Assembly: GCF_900155365.1 (NCBI RefSeq)
Contig: NZ_LT699743.1
Span: forward strand, 1-64,000
Length of the DNA: 64,000 bases
Reading direction: 5' to 3'
From: Collinsella bouchesdurhonensis
GTDB taxonomy: Bacteria; Actinomycetota; Coriobacteriia; Coriobacteriales; Coriobacteriaceae
The notes below the pieces were generated by a model that was not told the DNA's origin, searched no databases, and was given only the letters and a program-made list of their open reading frames with translations. This document shows positions 43,786-52,159 of this stretch, piece after piece (the stretch's first letter is position 1; each line of letters starts with the position of its first letter). The position numbers were made by a program, and so were the translations under genes.

Positions 43786-43854
43786 CAAATGAAGCAGAAA
43801 ATCCCATTTAGAACGGGCTAGGTGCCGTCTAAATGGGATTTTCTGCTTCATTTG
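43786..43854. repeat. long inverted repeat B (30-31-bp arms)
   Basis: The arm 43786-43816 pairs with 43825-43854 over 30 bp with one bulged base, around the loop GCTAGGTG. The arm contains AAAATCCCATTTAGA. It lies 56 bp from the stop of the flavin reductase gene and 87 bp from inverted repeat A. Confidence 0.92.
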
Positions 43855-43909
43855 GGAGAGCGGGATGCAAGGAGTAGGCCACAACGCCAAAGACTCGCCA
43901 AGGACTCGA

Positions 43910-44416
43910 TTAGATGTGCTGGTAGACGTGCTCGACTTCGGCGATATAGAGGGTGTGATGGTCGCGCTGGGGATAGTTTTGCTCGTCTACAGATGCATCG
44001 ACAAAGCATTCGGGCTTGATGGTATCGGCGTAGAGCTTGCGGCAAACAAAGACGAGGTCTGCCTGTTCATAGGTGGTGGTGCCATCTAGCTGTACCGGCG
44101 AGAAGCCGACCTCGGCGATCTTATCGCCATCGCGGCCCGACTTTGTTCCCAAGACGCTCAGCGCCTGCTTGTATTGCGAATCGAAAAAGGAAAGCGTGAA
44201 GTGGCCGTTCGCGTCGACAAACTGCTTGGTGTAGCGCTGCGGACGAATATAGATCGTCACCACGGGCTTGTTCCAGATGGTACCCATGCCGCCCCAGCTC
44301 ACCGTCATGGCGTTGGACGCATCCGCGTTGCCGGCAGCCACAAGCCCCCATTCCTTGTCGAGCTTGGTAAAGGGATTGAGCGAGACCTCGCCGAGCGGAA
44401 GTTCCTTGAACGCCAT
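43910..44416 (-). CDS. flavin reductase-like FMN-binding protein
   Basis: Split-barrel flavoprotein of 168 residues. Landmarks are the AMTVSWGGMG strand near residue 36, YIRPQRYTKQFVDANGHFTLSFF around 56-78 and a GRDGDK loop. The family reduces or binds FMN and includes flavoredoxin-like electron carriers. Start behind GGAGGATAGCC. It is monocistronic. The electron partner is not evident from its neighbours. Confidence 0.88.
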   Translation of the reverse strand: MAFKELPLGEVSLNPFTKLDKEWGLVAAGNADASNAMTVSWGGMGTIWNKPVVTIYIRPQRYTKQFVDANGHFTLSFFDSQYKQALSVLGTKSGRDGDKIAEVGFSPVQLDGTTTYEQADLVFVCRKLYADTIKPECFVDASVDEQNYPQRDHHTLYIAEVEHVYQHI

Positions 44417-44435
44417 GGCTATCCTCCATGTATTG

Positions 44436-44472
44436 AAAACGGGGCAGTACGGACGAACTCCATACTACCCCG
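44436..44472 (-). terminator. terminator after degV-type gene
   Basis: A 10-bp stem CGGGGTAGTA/TACTGCCCCG on the minus strand (one T-G pair) followed by TTTTC. Confidence 0.75.
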
Positions 44473-44504
44473 CATGACATCAACTGATACCAAAAAGACA
44501 AGCG

Positions 44505-45356
44505 TTACTGTTCCGGCTCAAAATACGCAAGCGCGATGGCGCCCGGTCCTACATGAGTACCAATGGTTGCACCCACGGTATGCACCGGCAGCTCGTCGCC
44601 TGGATACGCTTCCCACAGCGCCCGGCTATCGTGAATATACTTTCGGAGCAAGGCGTCCGAAAGGCCCGCGTAGCCCAGGGCAACCGGCATGGAGAAGTCG
44701 ATACCGCGGCTCGCCTCGATCTGCTGGTTGAGCAAATTGCGGCCGTTCTTGGAGCCACGCGCACGGCCGAGCATCTTGACCTCGCCGTTCTCGATGGTGA
44801 TGACGGGCTTGATAGAGAGCATCTCGCCAAAAGCCCCTGCCGCAGCCGAAATACGACCGCCGCGGCGCAGGTACTCGAGGGTATCCAAAAGGCCGATGAC
44901 CACAACGCGCTCACGCGCTGCCTCAACACGAGTGGCGATTTCTTCGACGCCAAGACCTTTCTTCGCCAGGCCCAGCGCATACTCAACCAAGATGCGCTCG
45001 CTCACGGTAACGTGGCCGGAGTCGACCACGCGCACGGGAGACGATGCCTCGGAGGCCGCCATGCAAGCACTCTGATACGTGCCCGAAAGCTTTGCCGAAA
45101 GCGTGATGATCAGCGGTTCGAACCCGTCGTGCTCGGCACGCTCGATCGCCTGCGCAAAGGCATAAGGGTTCACCTGACCGGTCTTGGGCAGCTCGTCGCC
45201 CTCAACCAGCAGCTCATAAAAATGCTCGTGCGAAAGGTCCACGCCATCTGCGTAGACGGTCGAGCCAAAGGTGATGGAAAGAGGCAGGACATCGAGCTGC
45301 GGATTATCCGCCCCCACGATGTCGCAGCCAGAATCGGTGATGATACGTACAGCCAT
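44505..45356 (-). CDS. DegV-family fatty-acid-binding protein
   Basis: Protein of 283 residues of the DegV/FakB family. It has the N-terminal IITDSGCDI motif, KTGQVNPYAFAQA (the Thr-Ser-Gln-type fatty-acid head-group site) near residue 58, SAKLSGTYQSA near 87 and the late GATIGTHVGPGAIAL that contacts the carboxylate. FakB proteins present fatty acids to the kinase FakA for phosphorylation. No fakA is in the window. It is 30 bp downstream of a MarR-type regulator gene, so the two are probably co-transcribed. Confidence 0.9.
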   Translation of the reverse strand: MAVRIITDSGCDIVGADNPQLDVLPLSITFGSTVYADGVDLSHEHFYELLVEGDELPKTGQVNPYAFAQAIERAEHDGFEPLIITLSAKLSGTYQSACMAASEASSPVRVVDSGHVTVSERILVEYALGLAKKGLGVEEIATRVEAARERVVVIGLLDTLEYLRRGGRISAAAGAFGEMLSIKPVITIENGEVKMLGRARGSKNGRNLLNQQIEASRGIDFSMPVALGYAGLSDALLRKYIHDSRALWEAYPGDELPVHTVGATIGTHVGPGAIALAYFEPEQ

Positions 45357-45386
45357 GCGGCGATGCCTTCCTGCTTGGAAGGGAGC

Positions 45387-45857
45387 CTACCTGTCCTCGC
45401 GCGAAATCGTGCGCAGGCGCCCCAGCACGGAGCGAAGCGATGCGTACATCTGCTCGCGCTCTTCGTCACTTTGGGCGGCATACACCTCGTCGAGCACGCG
45501 AGTGATGGCGACATCGGCACCCTGTGCGCTCTTTCGACCGCGCTCGGTGAGCACCACGGCGGCACGGTAACGCGTCGTGGCACCCTGCTCTGCCTGAACC
45601 TCCACAAAGCCCTCGCGCTCCATGCGCGCGAGCGTGCGCGAGACGGCGGCGCGCGTCACGCTGGCTGCGCGCGCAAGCTCGGCTCCGGTCATGCCCTGCG
45701 GGTGCTTGCCCAAGTAGTACAGACACATGATGTCGGCACCGGTGAGCCCCAGTTTGGCGCTCTCCACGCTCTTGATGCGCGTCACCTCTTTGTTGATGGC
45801 CGCGATGAGCCCCGTAAAGTCCTCAAAGCGCGCCTCGTCCCGAGATGCCGTATCCAC
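45387..45857 (-). CDS. MarR-family transcriptional regulator
   Basis: Winged-helix regulator of 156 residues: GLTGADIMCLYYLGKHP, then the recognition segment ARAASVTRAAVSRTLARMEREG and a wing (ATTRYRAAVVLTERGR). GTG 45857 is chosen because AGGGGAGGG sits 5 bases upstream. A promoter with TTGACC and TACAAT (minus strand, 45919-45892) would start RNA inside any longer reading frame. It lies upstream of degV, suggesting control of fatty-acid use, like FabT; that is inference. Confidence 0.88.
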   Translation of the reverse strand: MDTASRDEARFEDFTGLIAAINKEVTRIKSVESAKLGLTGADIMCLYYLGKHPQGMTGAELARAASVTRAAVSRTLARMEREGFVEVQAEQGATTRYRAAVVLTERGRKSAQGADVAITRVLDEVYAAQSDEEREQMYASLRSVLGRLRTISREDR

Positions 45858-45891
45858 GTGTCCCTCCCCTAGTTCAAATTGACAGCTCACC

Positions 45892-45919
45892 ATTGTATGA
45901 CTGCGTGTTAACAGGTCAA
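45892..45919 (-). promoter_or_regulatory. marR-degV promoter
   Basis: TTGACC (45919-45914) and TACAAT (45897-45892) with a 16-bp spacer. A TGTTAACA dyad at 45905-45912 lies within the spacer and could be the MarR operator. Confidence 0.55.
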
Positions 45920-45943
45920 CAACTCCCACAGCAGGCACATAAC

Positions 45944-47557
45944 CTACGCACGCGGGCCGGCGTTGCGAACGGAATCCGGCAGATGCGGATAGCGCTTCTC
46001 AAAGTTCTCGCAGAACATAGCTGCCAGCTCGTGGGCAGAAGAATCGTAGAGCGACGCGCTCTTCCAGTAGGTGCGGGGCACAAGAATGGCGTCAGGCACA
46101 CCATGGCACGTCACCGGAATATCGACGTTGAAAATCTCGTCATGGATGAAATCGGCCTCCTCGATGGTCCCATCAAGTGCACGTGCTACAAGGGCGCGCG
46201 TATAGGCAAGCTCGATGCGATGGCCATGGTCAAAGTCTCCGCCTATCCAGCCGGTGTTGACCAAGTACACGCGCGTGTCGCTGCGGCGCAGGCGCTCGCC
46301 AAGCATTTCGGCATAGACCATAGGATCGAGCGGCATGAACGGCTCGCCAAAAAGCGCCGAGAACGTGGGCTGCGGTCGGGTGATACCTTGCTCCGTCCCG
46401 GGTGTCTTGGAGGTAAAGCCCGTCACAAAGTGATACATCGCCCCCTCGGGAGTAAGGCGCGAGATAGGTGGAAGTACACCAAAGGCATCGCAGGTGAGGA
46501 AGAGGACCACGTTGGGGTTGGGGCTCACGCCACGCGTCCAGGCATTGGCGATGTGCTCGATGGGATAGGCAACGCGCGTGTTTGCCGTGATGGAAAGGTC
46601 GTCGTAGTCGGGATCGCGATTCTCGTCGAGCACGACGTTTTCGGCCATGGCGCCAAAGCGGATGGCCTGGTGGATCTCGGGCTGACTGTACTCGTCCATA
46701 CCGTCACATTTGGCATAGCAGCCGCCCTCGATATCAAAAACGCCCACATTGCTCCAACCGTGTTCATCGTCACCGATCAAAAGACGCGTAGGGTTGGCCG
46801 AAAGCGTTGTCTTACCCGTGCCCGAAAGGCCAAGGAACACAGCCGTGGCGTGGCTGATGGGATCCATGCTCGCCGAGCAATGCATGGGCAGCACGTTATC
46901 CTCAAGCGGCAACAGGTAGTTCATCACCGAGAAGATGCTCTTCTTGATCTCGCCCGAAAAACCGGTGCCCGCAATAACGATCATGCGCTCGGTAAAGTTG
47001 ATGAGGACGGCGGCCTTGGAACGCACACCATCGCGCTCGGGGTCGCACTCATAGCCGGGCGCCACCATCACACGGAAGTCCGGCTCCTCGAAGTTCACGT
47101 GCTCGCGCACGCGCGGCCGCACAAGCATCTGCTTGATGAAAAGCGCCTGGCTCGCACGCTCGCACGCCACAAAGAACGTACGCGCATAGTTGCGGTCGGC
47201 ACCGGCAAGGCCGCAGGTGATAAAGAGGTCGCGCCGAGAAAGATAGGCCGCTACGCCATCGCGTACGCGCTCGTAGACATCTTGGCTAATGGGCGCATTT
47301 GTTTGCCCCCACGCGATCTTGTCGTGAACCTCGGGCGTGTCGACGATAAAACGGTCCTTGGGCGAACGGCCCGTGTAGGCGCCCGTTTTGATAACGAGGG
47401 CGCCGTTTGACGCAAGCTCGCCCTCATCGCGACGAATGGCATGCTCTACCAGGGAAGCTACAGGAAGGTCCACATAGCGGGCGGGTTCGGCGCCAGCCGC
47501 AGCCTCCCCGGTTATGCCACATGTGGTCAAAACCTGATCGAGCGCTGCCTTCTTCAT
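45944..47557 (-). CDS. pckA: phosphoenolpyruvate carboxykinase (ATP)
   Basis: Enzyme of 537 residues interconverting oxaloacetate and phosphoenolpyruvate. It has the kinase P-loop GLSGTGKTTLSA near residue 245, the substrate Arg in TGAYTGRSPKDRF near 64, the Mn site Asp/His region (HCSASM, FDIEGGCYAKCD) and NTGWIGGDFDHGHRIEL near 430. ATG 47557 is preferred, with GGAGAGG upstream. In gut anaerobes it often runs toward oxaloacetate, capturing CO2 on the way to succinate or malate. Confidence 0.96.
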   Translation of the reverse strand: MKKAALDQVLTTCGITGEAAAGAEPARYVDLPVASLVEHAIRRDEGELASNGALVIKTGAYTGRSPKDRFIVDTPEVHDKIAWGQTNAPISQDVYERVRDGVAAYLSRRDLFITCGLAGADRNYARTFFVACERASQALFIKQMLVRPRVREHVNFEEPDFRVMVAPGYECDPERDGVRSKAAVLINFTERMIVIAGTGFSGEIKKSIFSVMNYLLPLEDNVLPMHCSASMDPISHATAVFLGLSGTGKTTLSANPTRLLIGDDEHGWSNVGVFDIEGGCYAKCDGMDEYSQPEIHQAIRFGAMAENVVLDENRDPDYDDLSITANTRVAYPIEHIANAWTRGVSPNPNVVLFLTCDAFGVLPPISRLTPEGAMYHFVTGFTSKTPGTEQGITRPQPTFSALFGEPFMPLDPMVYAEMLGERLRRSDTRVYLVNTGWIGGDFDHGHRIELAYTRALVARALDGTIEEADFIHDEIFNVDIPVTCHGVPDAILVPRTYWKSASLYDSSAHELAAMFCENFEKRYPHLPDSVRNAGPRA

Positions 47558-47802
47558 CCAAACCACCCTCTCCACGTCGCGCACGGGGCGCGTTATTGCT
47601 CAAAGTGCTCCTTTGGGTGTACTCCAAGTACGCGGCGGGCGGCACCACATCTCGGCGAGGCGCTGGCCGCGCTAGGCGAACGCATCGCATGGCCCCTCGC
47701 ATGCCCAGGAGCTGCAACGCGCGCCCCAAGGCATACGCCGAATTCGCAAGACCGCGGCACATCGCACCTCGGGCAAGCCTCCTTGACATACAAAAGCAGA
47801 CC
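47558..47802. other. intergenic region upstream of pckA
   Basis: About 245 bp carrying the pckA promoter on the minus strand. No coding frame, riboswitch or repeat was recognised. Confidence 0.35.
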
Positions 47803-47850
47803 CGCCCTCGATGCGCTTGCGCGCAAATCGAAGACGGGCCTGCCAAAGAA
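47803..47850 (-). terminator. imperfect terminator after lactate permease gene
   Basis: On the minus strand CAGGCCCG...TCGAT pairs with ATCGA...CGGGTCTG (a few mismatches), followed by CTTTTGT. Confidence 0.6.
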
Positions 47851-47872
47851 ACGGTAAAACAAGCTGTACGGC

Positions 47873-49429
47873 TTAAAGCACCAGCCCCGCACCGGCCAGC
47901 GCAAGGATGCTCATGAGCACAAGGAAGGCAATGCCATAGGGAATGATCGCGCGCATGAGCTCGGCATCCTTTCCTACCACGCGTACCGAGGCAAGGCCAA
48001 TGGCGAGAGACTGCGGAGAGAGCATCTTACCCGCCGAGACGCCCAGCATGTTAAGGGCAACCATCCAGTACGGGTCGGTGCCCAAGGCGTCCGCCGCCTG
48101 CTTTTGCACCGGGCCAAAAAGCATTGCCGAAGACGTGCCGGAACCCGTGACAAACGTGCCCACGGCACCGATCCACGGGGCGATGAACGGATACGCCGCA
48201 CCCGCAACGCCAATGCAAAAAGCCGAGATGGACGAGATCATGCCCGAATAGCCCATCACCTTGGCGCAGCCAAGGACAGAGAGCATGGTGATGACCGTCG
48301 GCATCATCTGCTTGACGGTAGCGCCCAGAACCTCAAGCATCTGCGCGGGACGCGCACCCTGGATAAAGCCGCCCACGATGGCCGCAAGGAAAATCCAAAT
48401 GCCCGGTGTGTTGACCCACATAAAGGAAAGCGTGCCCGGGTTCTTGCCGCTAAAGACCTGAACGCTCGAGGAAAGCGGAGCCAGTGCGGAGTTCACAAAC
48501 GGCACGAGCTTCGAGGTACCCATAAGCAAGATGAAAATAAGAATGAAGCAAGACCATGCACGAAGGGCGCCGCCCAGCGTAAGCGCCTCGTGCGGCTCCA
48601 CGGCAACATGGAAGCGCTTGTCGAGCTTGCCAGAGTGCTCGGCACGCATGGCAAGCAGCGCCGTAACCGCAAGCGCACAGATGGAACCCACGACCACAGA
48701 AAGCTCCGGGCCCACAAAGGCGGCAACCGCCATGGTGGGAAGCGCAAAGGCCAGACCAGCGGCAAGGGTGGGCACAACAACGCCGCGCAGGCGGTCGGCG
48801 ACGCTCGCGCCCTCGACCTTACCCGCAACAAGCACGATCAAAAACGGGGCGACGATGTAGAACGGAGCAAGCTGCACCATCTGAACAAAGGCAAGATGAG
48901 CCGAGTCGAGACCCACAAGGCCCGCGAGAGAGACGGTGGGAATGCCAATGGAGCCGTACGGCGTGGGCACGCCGTTGGCAAGCAGGCACAGCAGCACGGC
49001 GGGGATGGGGGCAAAACCCAGGCCCGCAAGCATGCTCGCGGGAATCGCGACGGCGGTACCAAAGCCCGCCATGCCCTCCATAAAGCCGCCAAAGCACCAA
49101 GCGATGAGCAGCGCGAGCAGACGACGGTCGCTCGAAATGGAGGTGATCATGCCGCCGATGACATCCATGGCACCCGTCTTCACGCACAGGTTATAGGTAA
49201 AGACCGCGGCGATGATAACAAGGACGATGGGCCACAGGGCCATGAGGAAACCCTCGAGGCTTGCGGTGGCAACTTGACCGGCAGGAAGCTTCCACACTCC
49301 CAGCGCTAGCACGCACGAAAGGACAAACGATCCAATCGCGGCCTTCCAGGCCGGCCACTTAAACACGAGCAGGACAACGACGAGCCACAAAATCGGCACG
49401 AGCGCAAGCACAAAGGCCATGGCATCCAT
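47873..49429 (-). CDS. L-lactate permease family transporter
   Basis: Membrane protein of 518 residues with about 13-14 helices. It carries the LctP-family signatures WCFGGFMEGMAGFGTAVAIPASMLAGLGF near residue 110 (key: GGFMEGMAGFG) and a late GTGTSSAMLFGP-like segment (VTGSGTSSAMLFGPVQKQAAD) near 425. It likely exchanges lactate or glycolate with protons. ATG 49429 follows AGGGAG. There is no lactate dehydrogenase gene beside it; direction of transport is not inferable. Confidence 0.9.
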   Translation of the reverse strand: MDAMAFVLALVPILWLVVVLLVFKWPAWKAAIGSFVLSCVLALGVWKLPAGQVATASLEGFLMALWPIVLVIIAAVFTYNLCVKTGAMDVIGGMITSISSDRRLLALLIAWCFGGFMEGMAGFGTAVAIPASMLAGLGFAPIPAVLLCLLANGVPTPYGSIGIPTVSLAGLVGLDSAHLAFVQMVQLAPFYIVAPFLIVLVAGKVEGASVADRLRGVVVPTLAAGLAFALPTMAVAAFVGPELSVVVGSICALAVTALLAMRAEHSGKLDKRFHVAVEPHEALTLGGALRAWSCFILIFILLMGTSKLVPFVNSALAPLSSSVQVFSGKNPGTLSFMWVNTPGIWIFLAAIVGGFIQGARPAQMLEVLGATVKQMMPTVITMLSVLGCAKVMGYSGMISSISAFCIGVAGAAYPFIAPWIGAVGTFVTGSGTSSAMLFGPVQKQAADALGTDPYWMVALNMLGVSAGKMLSPQSLAIGLASVRVVGKDAELMRAIIPYGIAFLVLMSILALAGAGLVL

Positions 49430-49611
49430 AGGTATAAACTCCCTAATGAACTTGTTTCGGCAGTACGCTGAGTGTCAGATCCGGTTCAAAAAGATCCGCC
49501 TCAAAAGGATACCGAAATAATTTCGATAGCGCCTCGAAATCATGCCTAGAAACAGAGTTAACACGTTTGAAGCGTTATAATCGACCCAACAAACACAAGG
49601 GAGGTCTCGAC

Positions 49612-51093
49612 GTGACACTCCGCCCGAAGCAAAACGAACGGCAAACGAACCACAAAGCATCAAATGGCAGGCGCTCCGCCACACGACCGGGCACCACGGG
49701 CGCCGGCAGCAGACAGCACAAACGTAACCGTCTGTCCTCCCCTCTTGCACGCCTTGTAAACCAATGGTGGAACCGCCTGATTGGCGCTATCTACGAGGGG
49801 TCCCTTTCCGAGCAGGAAGCAGAATACGAATCCGGCTCCACCGGGCGCGACTACATCTGGAACACCGTGGGCACAAGCATCTGGGGCATGGTCTTCCCGC
49901 TGCTCACCATTGTATGCACGCAGCTCGTGGGCGCCGAGCAGGCGGGCATGTTCTCCATGGCCTTTGTGGCGGGCACGCTTTTGATGATTCTTTCGAACTT
50001 TGGCGTGCGCACCTTCCAGGTATCCGACATCGACGAGGCCACCTCGTTTTCCTCCTACCAGCTCAATCGCTGGCTCACCTCGCTTCTGGCGCTCCTCGTT
50101 GGTATCGCCTATTGCATGCTGCGCGCCTACGACGCGGCGATGTTCACGCTCTCTATGGGCATCTATGTATATAAGATCGTCGACGGCATGGCCGATGTCT
50201 ACGAGGGACGCCTGCAGCAGGCAGACAAGCTCTACCTTGCAGGCATGAGCCAGGCGCTGCGCTCGGTTGCCGTGGTCGCGATCTTCAGCGTGATGCTTTT
50301 CATCACGCGCAGCCTACCTGTGGCTTGCGTCGCCGCGGGCGTGGTGGCCGTGCTCTCCCTTGTATTCATGACGTTTCCGCTGTCGTTACTGGAGACGGAA
50401 AAATCCGGCCCGTGGCGCATGCGCGAGGTGGGCGGGCTCTTTCGCCAGTGTTTCCCGCTTTTCTCGACGCTTTTCCTGTTCAACCTTATTGAAAGCTGCC
50501 CCAAGTTTGCCATGGAAAGCATGATGGGCTACGACGCACAGCTCTACTTTAGTGCGCTGTACTTCCCTGCGCAGGCGATTTTGCTCGCCGTGGGCTTTGT
50601 GTACAAGCCGCAGCTCCTGCGTCTGGCAAACATCTGGTCAAACCCGCGCAGGCGCCGCCGCTTTGACCTTATCATGCTTGCCGTGCTGGCCGTTGTGGTT
50701 GTGCTCACGCTCGCTGTCATCGCCTTTATGGGTTGGATTGGCATCGGCATCATGAGCTTTATGTACGGTATCGACTTTACCGAGTACCGTATGCTCGCGT
50801 TTCTCATGGTGGCCGCCGGCGGCCTTACCGCGGCAATCGACTTTTTGTATCAGATCATCACCGTGCTGCGCCACCAGGACCTAGCAACCAAGCCGTACCT
50901 TATCTCGTTTGGCGCGGCAATCGTGCTCTCAATCGTGCTGGTGCGCATCTTTGGCCTGCTGGGTGCCGTGCTGAGCTACCTTGCGGTCATGGCGCTGCTG
51001 CTCGTTTTGCTCACGATGCAGTACGTGCGCATCCGCGGTATCATCTCGCGCACCACCGGCGACCCGTTCGCGCGCAGGCCGCACTACAAGTAG
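49612..51093 (+). CDS. MOP-superfamily polysaccharide flippase-like membrane protein
   Basis: Protein of 493 residues with a basic, disordered ~65-residue N-terminus followed by 12 predicted membrane helices, beginning WNTVGTSIWGMVFPLLTIV. The arrangement fits Wzx-type lipid-linked oligosaccharide flippases. GTG 49612 follows AAGGGAGG at ideal spacing, while TTG 49567 precedes a TATAAT that would lie within the transcript start region. No glycosyltransferase genes are adjacent, so the cargo is unknown. Confidence 0.82.
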   Translation: MTLRPKQNERQTNHKASNGRRSATRPGTTGAGSRQHKRNRLSSPLARLVNQWWNRLIGAIYEGSLSEQEAEYESGSTGRDYIWNTVGTSIWGMVFPLLTIVCTQLVGAEQAGMFSMAFVAGTLLMILSNFGVRTFQVSDIDEATSFSSYQLNRWLTSLLALLVGIAYCMLRAYDAAMFTLSMGIYVYKIVDGMADVYEGRLQQADKLYLAGMSQALRSVAVVAIFSVMLFITRSLPVACVAAGVVAVLSLVFMTFPLSLLETEKSGPWRMREVGGLFRQCFPLFSTLFLFNLIESCPKFAMESMMGYDAQLYFSALYFPAQAILLAVGFVYKPQLLRLANIWSNPRRRRRFDLIMLAVLAVVVVLTLAVIAFMGWIGIGIMSFMYGIDFTEYRMLAFLMVAAGGLTAAIDFLYQIITVLRHQDLATKPYLISFGAAIVLSIVLVRIFGLLGAVLSYLAVMALLLVLLTMQYVRIRGIISRTTGDPFARRPHYK

Positions 51094-51117
51094 CCGGGAA
51101 CACGGCCCAGACTACTC

Positions 51118-51945
51118 TCACTCGGCGATGTCCCCGTACCACACGTGGCGATCGTCCAGACGCATCACGCCCACGCGGCCAACGCCTGCGCCCGCCGCAG
51201 CGGAGCAATCGATAGCAAGATGGTCTGCCACGCCGCCGGTATCATGCGTGGGCCCCACCTCGACCATGCAGCCCAGGCCGTCCTTGTTGCAGCCCGTGCC
51301 ACACATGTTTGCGGCATAGCGGAACAGCAAACTCGAAGGCGTGTGCCCCGCAATCACCACGGGGCCTCGCCCGTCAGGGCCCACAAGCCCCGTAGGCACG
51401 CCCCAAAAGGCCTCGCGAATCCAAAGAAGATCCTCTTCATCCTGAGCAGCCATGGCCTGACGCAGCACATCAATGGGAACGTCCGCATAGCCGTCCTCGC
51501 CGGTATAGCCCGCACCCGCGAGCCAGCACGTAAAAGCCCTGGGTTCTATGCCAGCATGCGCCAACAGGTATGTCCTATCCCCCACTTCAATCGCATCTGA
51601 TAGCGGCAGCTCGCGAATCCACTCGATAACGGCGCGATACTCCGCGAGGGGCAGGGCATCAAACTGGGCGGACGTGGTGTAGCCACCGTTTCGCTCCCAG
51701 GTAAAGATATCCATCTGGCTTCCGCGCTCGATGGCGTTGAGCATCAGGCGCTCGTGGTTGCCCATCAAAACATGAACGTTGGGCAAGCTTCGCACCAGAT
51801 TGATGACGCCCACCGGCTCCGGACCGCGATCAATCATATCGCCCAGCACGTACACGGTATCGTCCGCACCGGGGGCGGCCTGCTCGAGCGCTTGGTCGAG
51901 GGCGCGCAGATGCCCGTGGGCATCGGAGGTGATATACGTCGCCAT
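51118..51945 (-). CDS. metallophosphoesterase (PrpE/ApaH-like protein phosphatase family)
   Basis: Calcineurin-type phosphoesterase of 275 residues. All core metal motifs are seen: SDAHGH at residue 7, GDMIDRG near 37, MGNHE near 64, and late HAG and GHTP histidines. The GDxxDRG spacing resembles PP2A/PrpE-type protein phosphatases and diadenosine tetraphosphatases. ATG 51945 is used; ATG 51957 is possible. It converges on the flippase gene, with 24 bp between stops. Confidence 0.88.
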   Translation of the reverse strand: MATYITSDAHGHLRALDQALEQAAPGADDTVYVLGDMIDRGPEPVGVINLVRSLPNVHVLMGNHERLMLNAIERGSQMDIFTWERNGGYTTSAQFDALPLAEYRAVIEWIRELPLSDAIEVGDRTYLLAHAGIEPRAFTCWLAGAGYTGEDGYADVPIDVLRQAMAAQDEEDLLWIREAFWGVPTGLVGPDGRGPVVIAGHTPSSLLFRYAANMCGTGCNKDGLGCMVEVGPTHDTGGVADHLAIDCSAAAGAGVGRVGVMRLDDRHVWYGDIAE

Positions 51946-52159
51946 ATGGGGCACCATCCTTAAACGTCAACTTGAACGTTATTGTATACGCACAAGGGCA
52001 GGTTGACAAAGTTTGAGGTATATCCAGTTGAGAGTTCATGACGATGGCGCCAGATGGGTGCGCCGGCGGTTTTCAATCGACCATCTGGGTAGGATTAAAA
52101 GCGTTGGACCGTATCGCCCTGGCAGCGACCTCGCTGCATCGCTCGAAAGACGAGACCGC

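Noticed and set aside
43586-43890. Short minus-strand frames across the long inverted repeats
   Set aside because: Their translations derive from the repeats themselves and lack ribosome sites.
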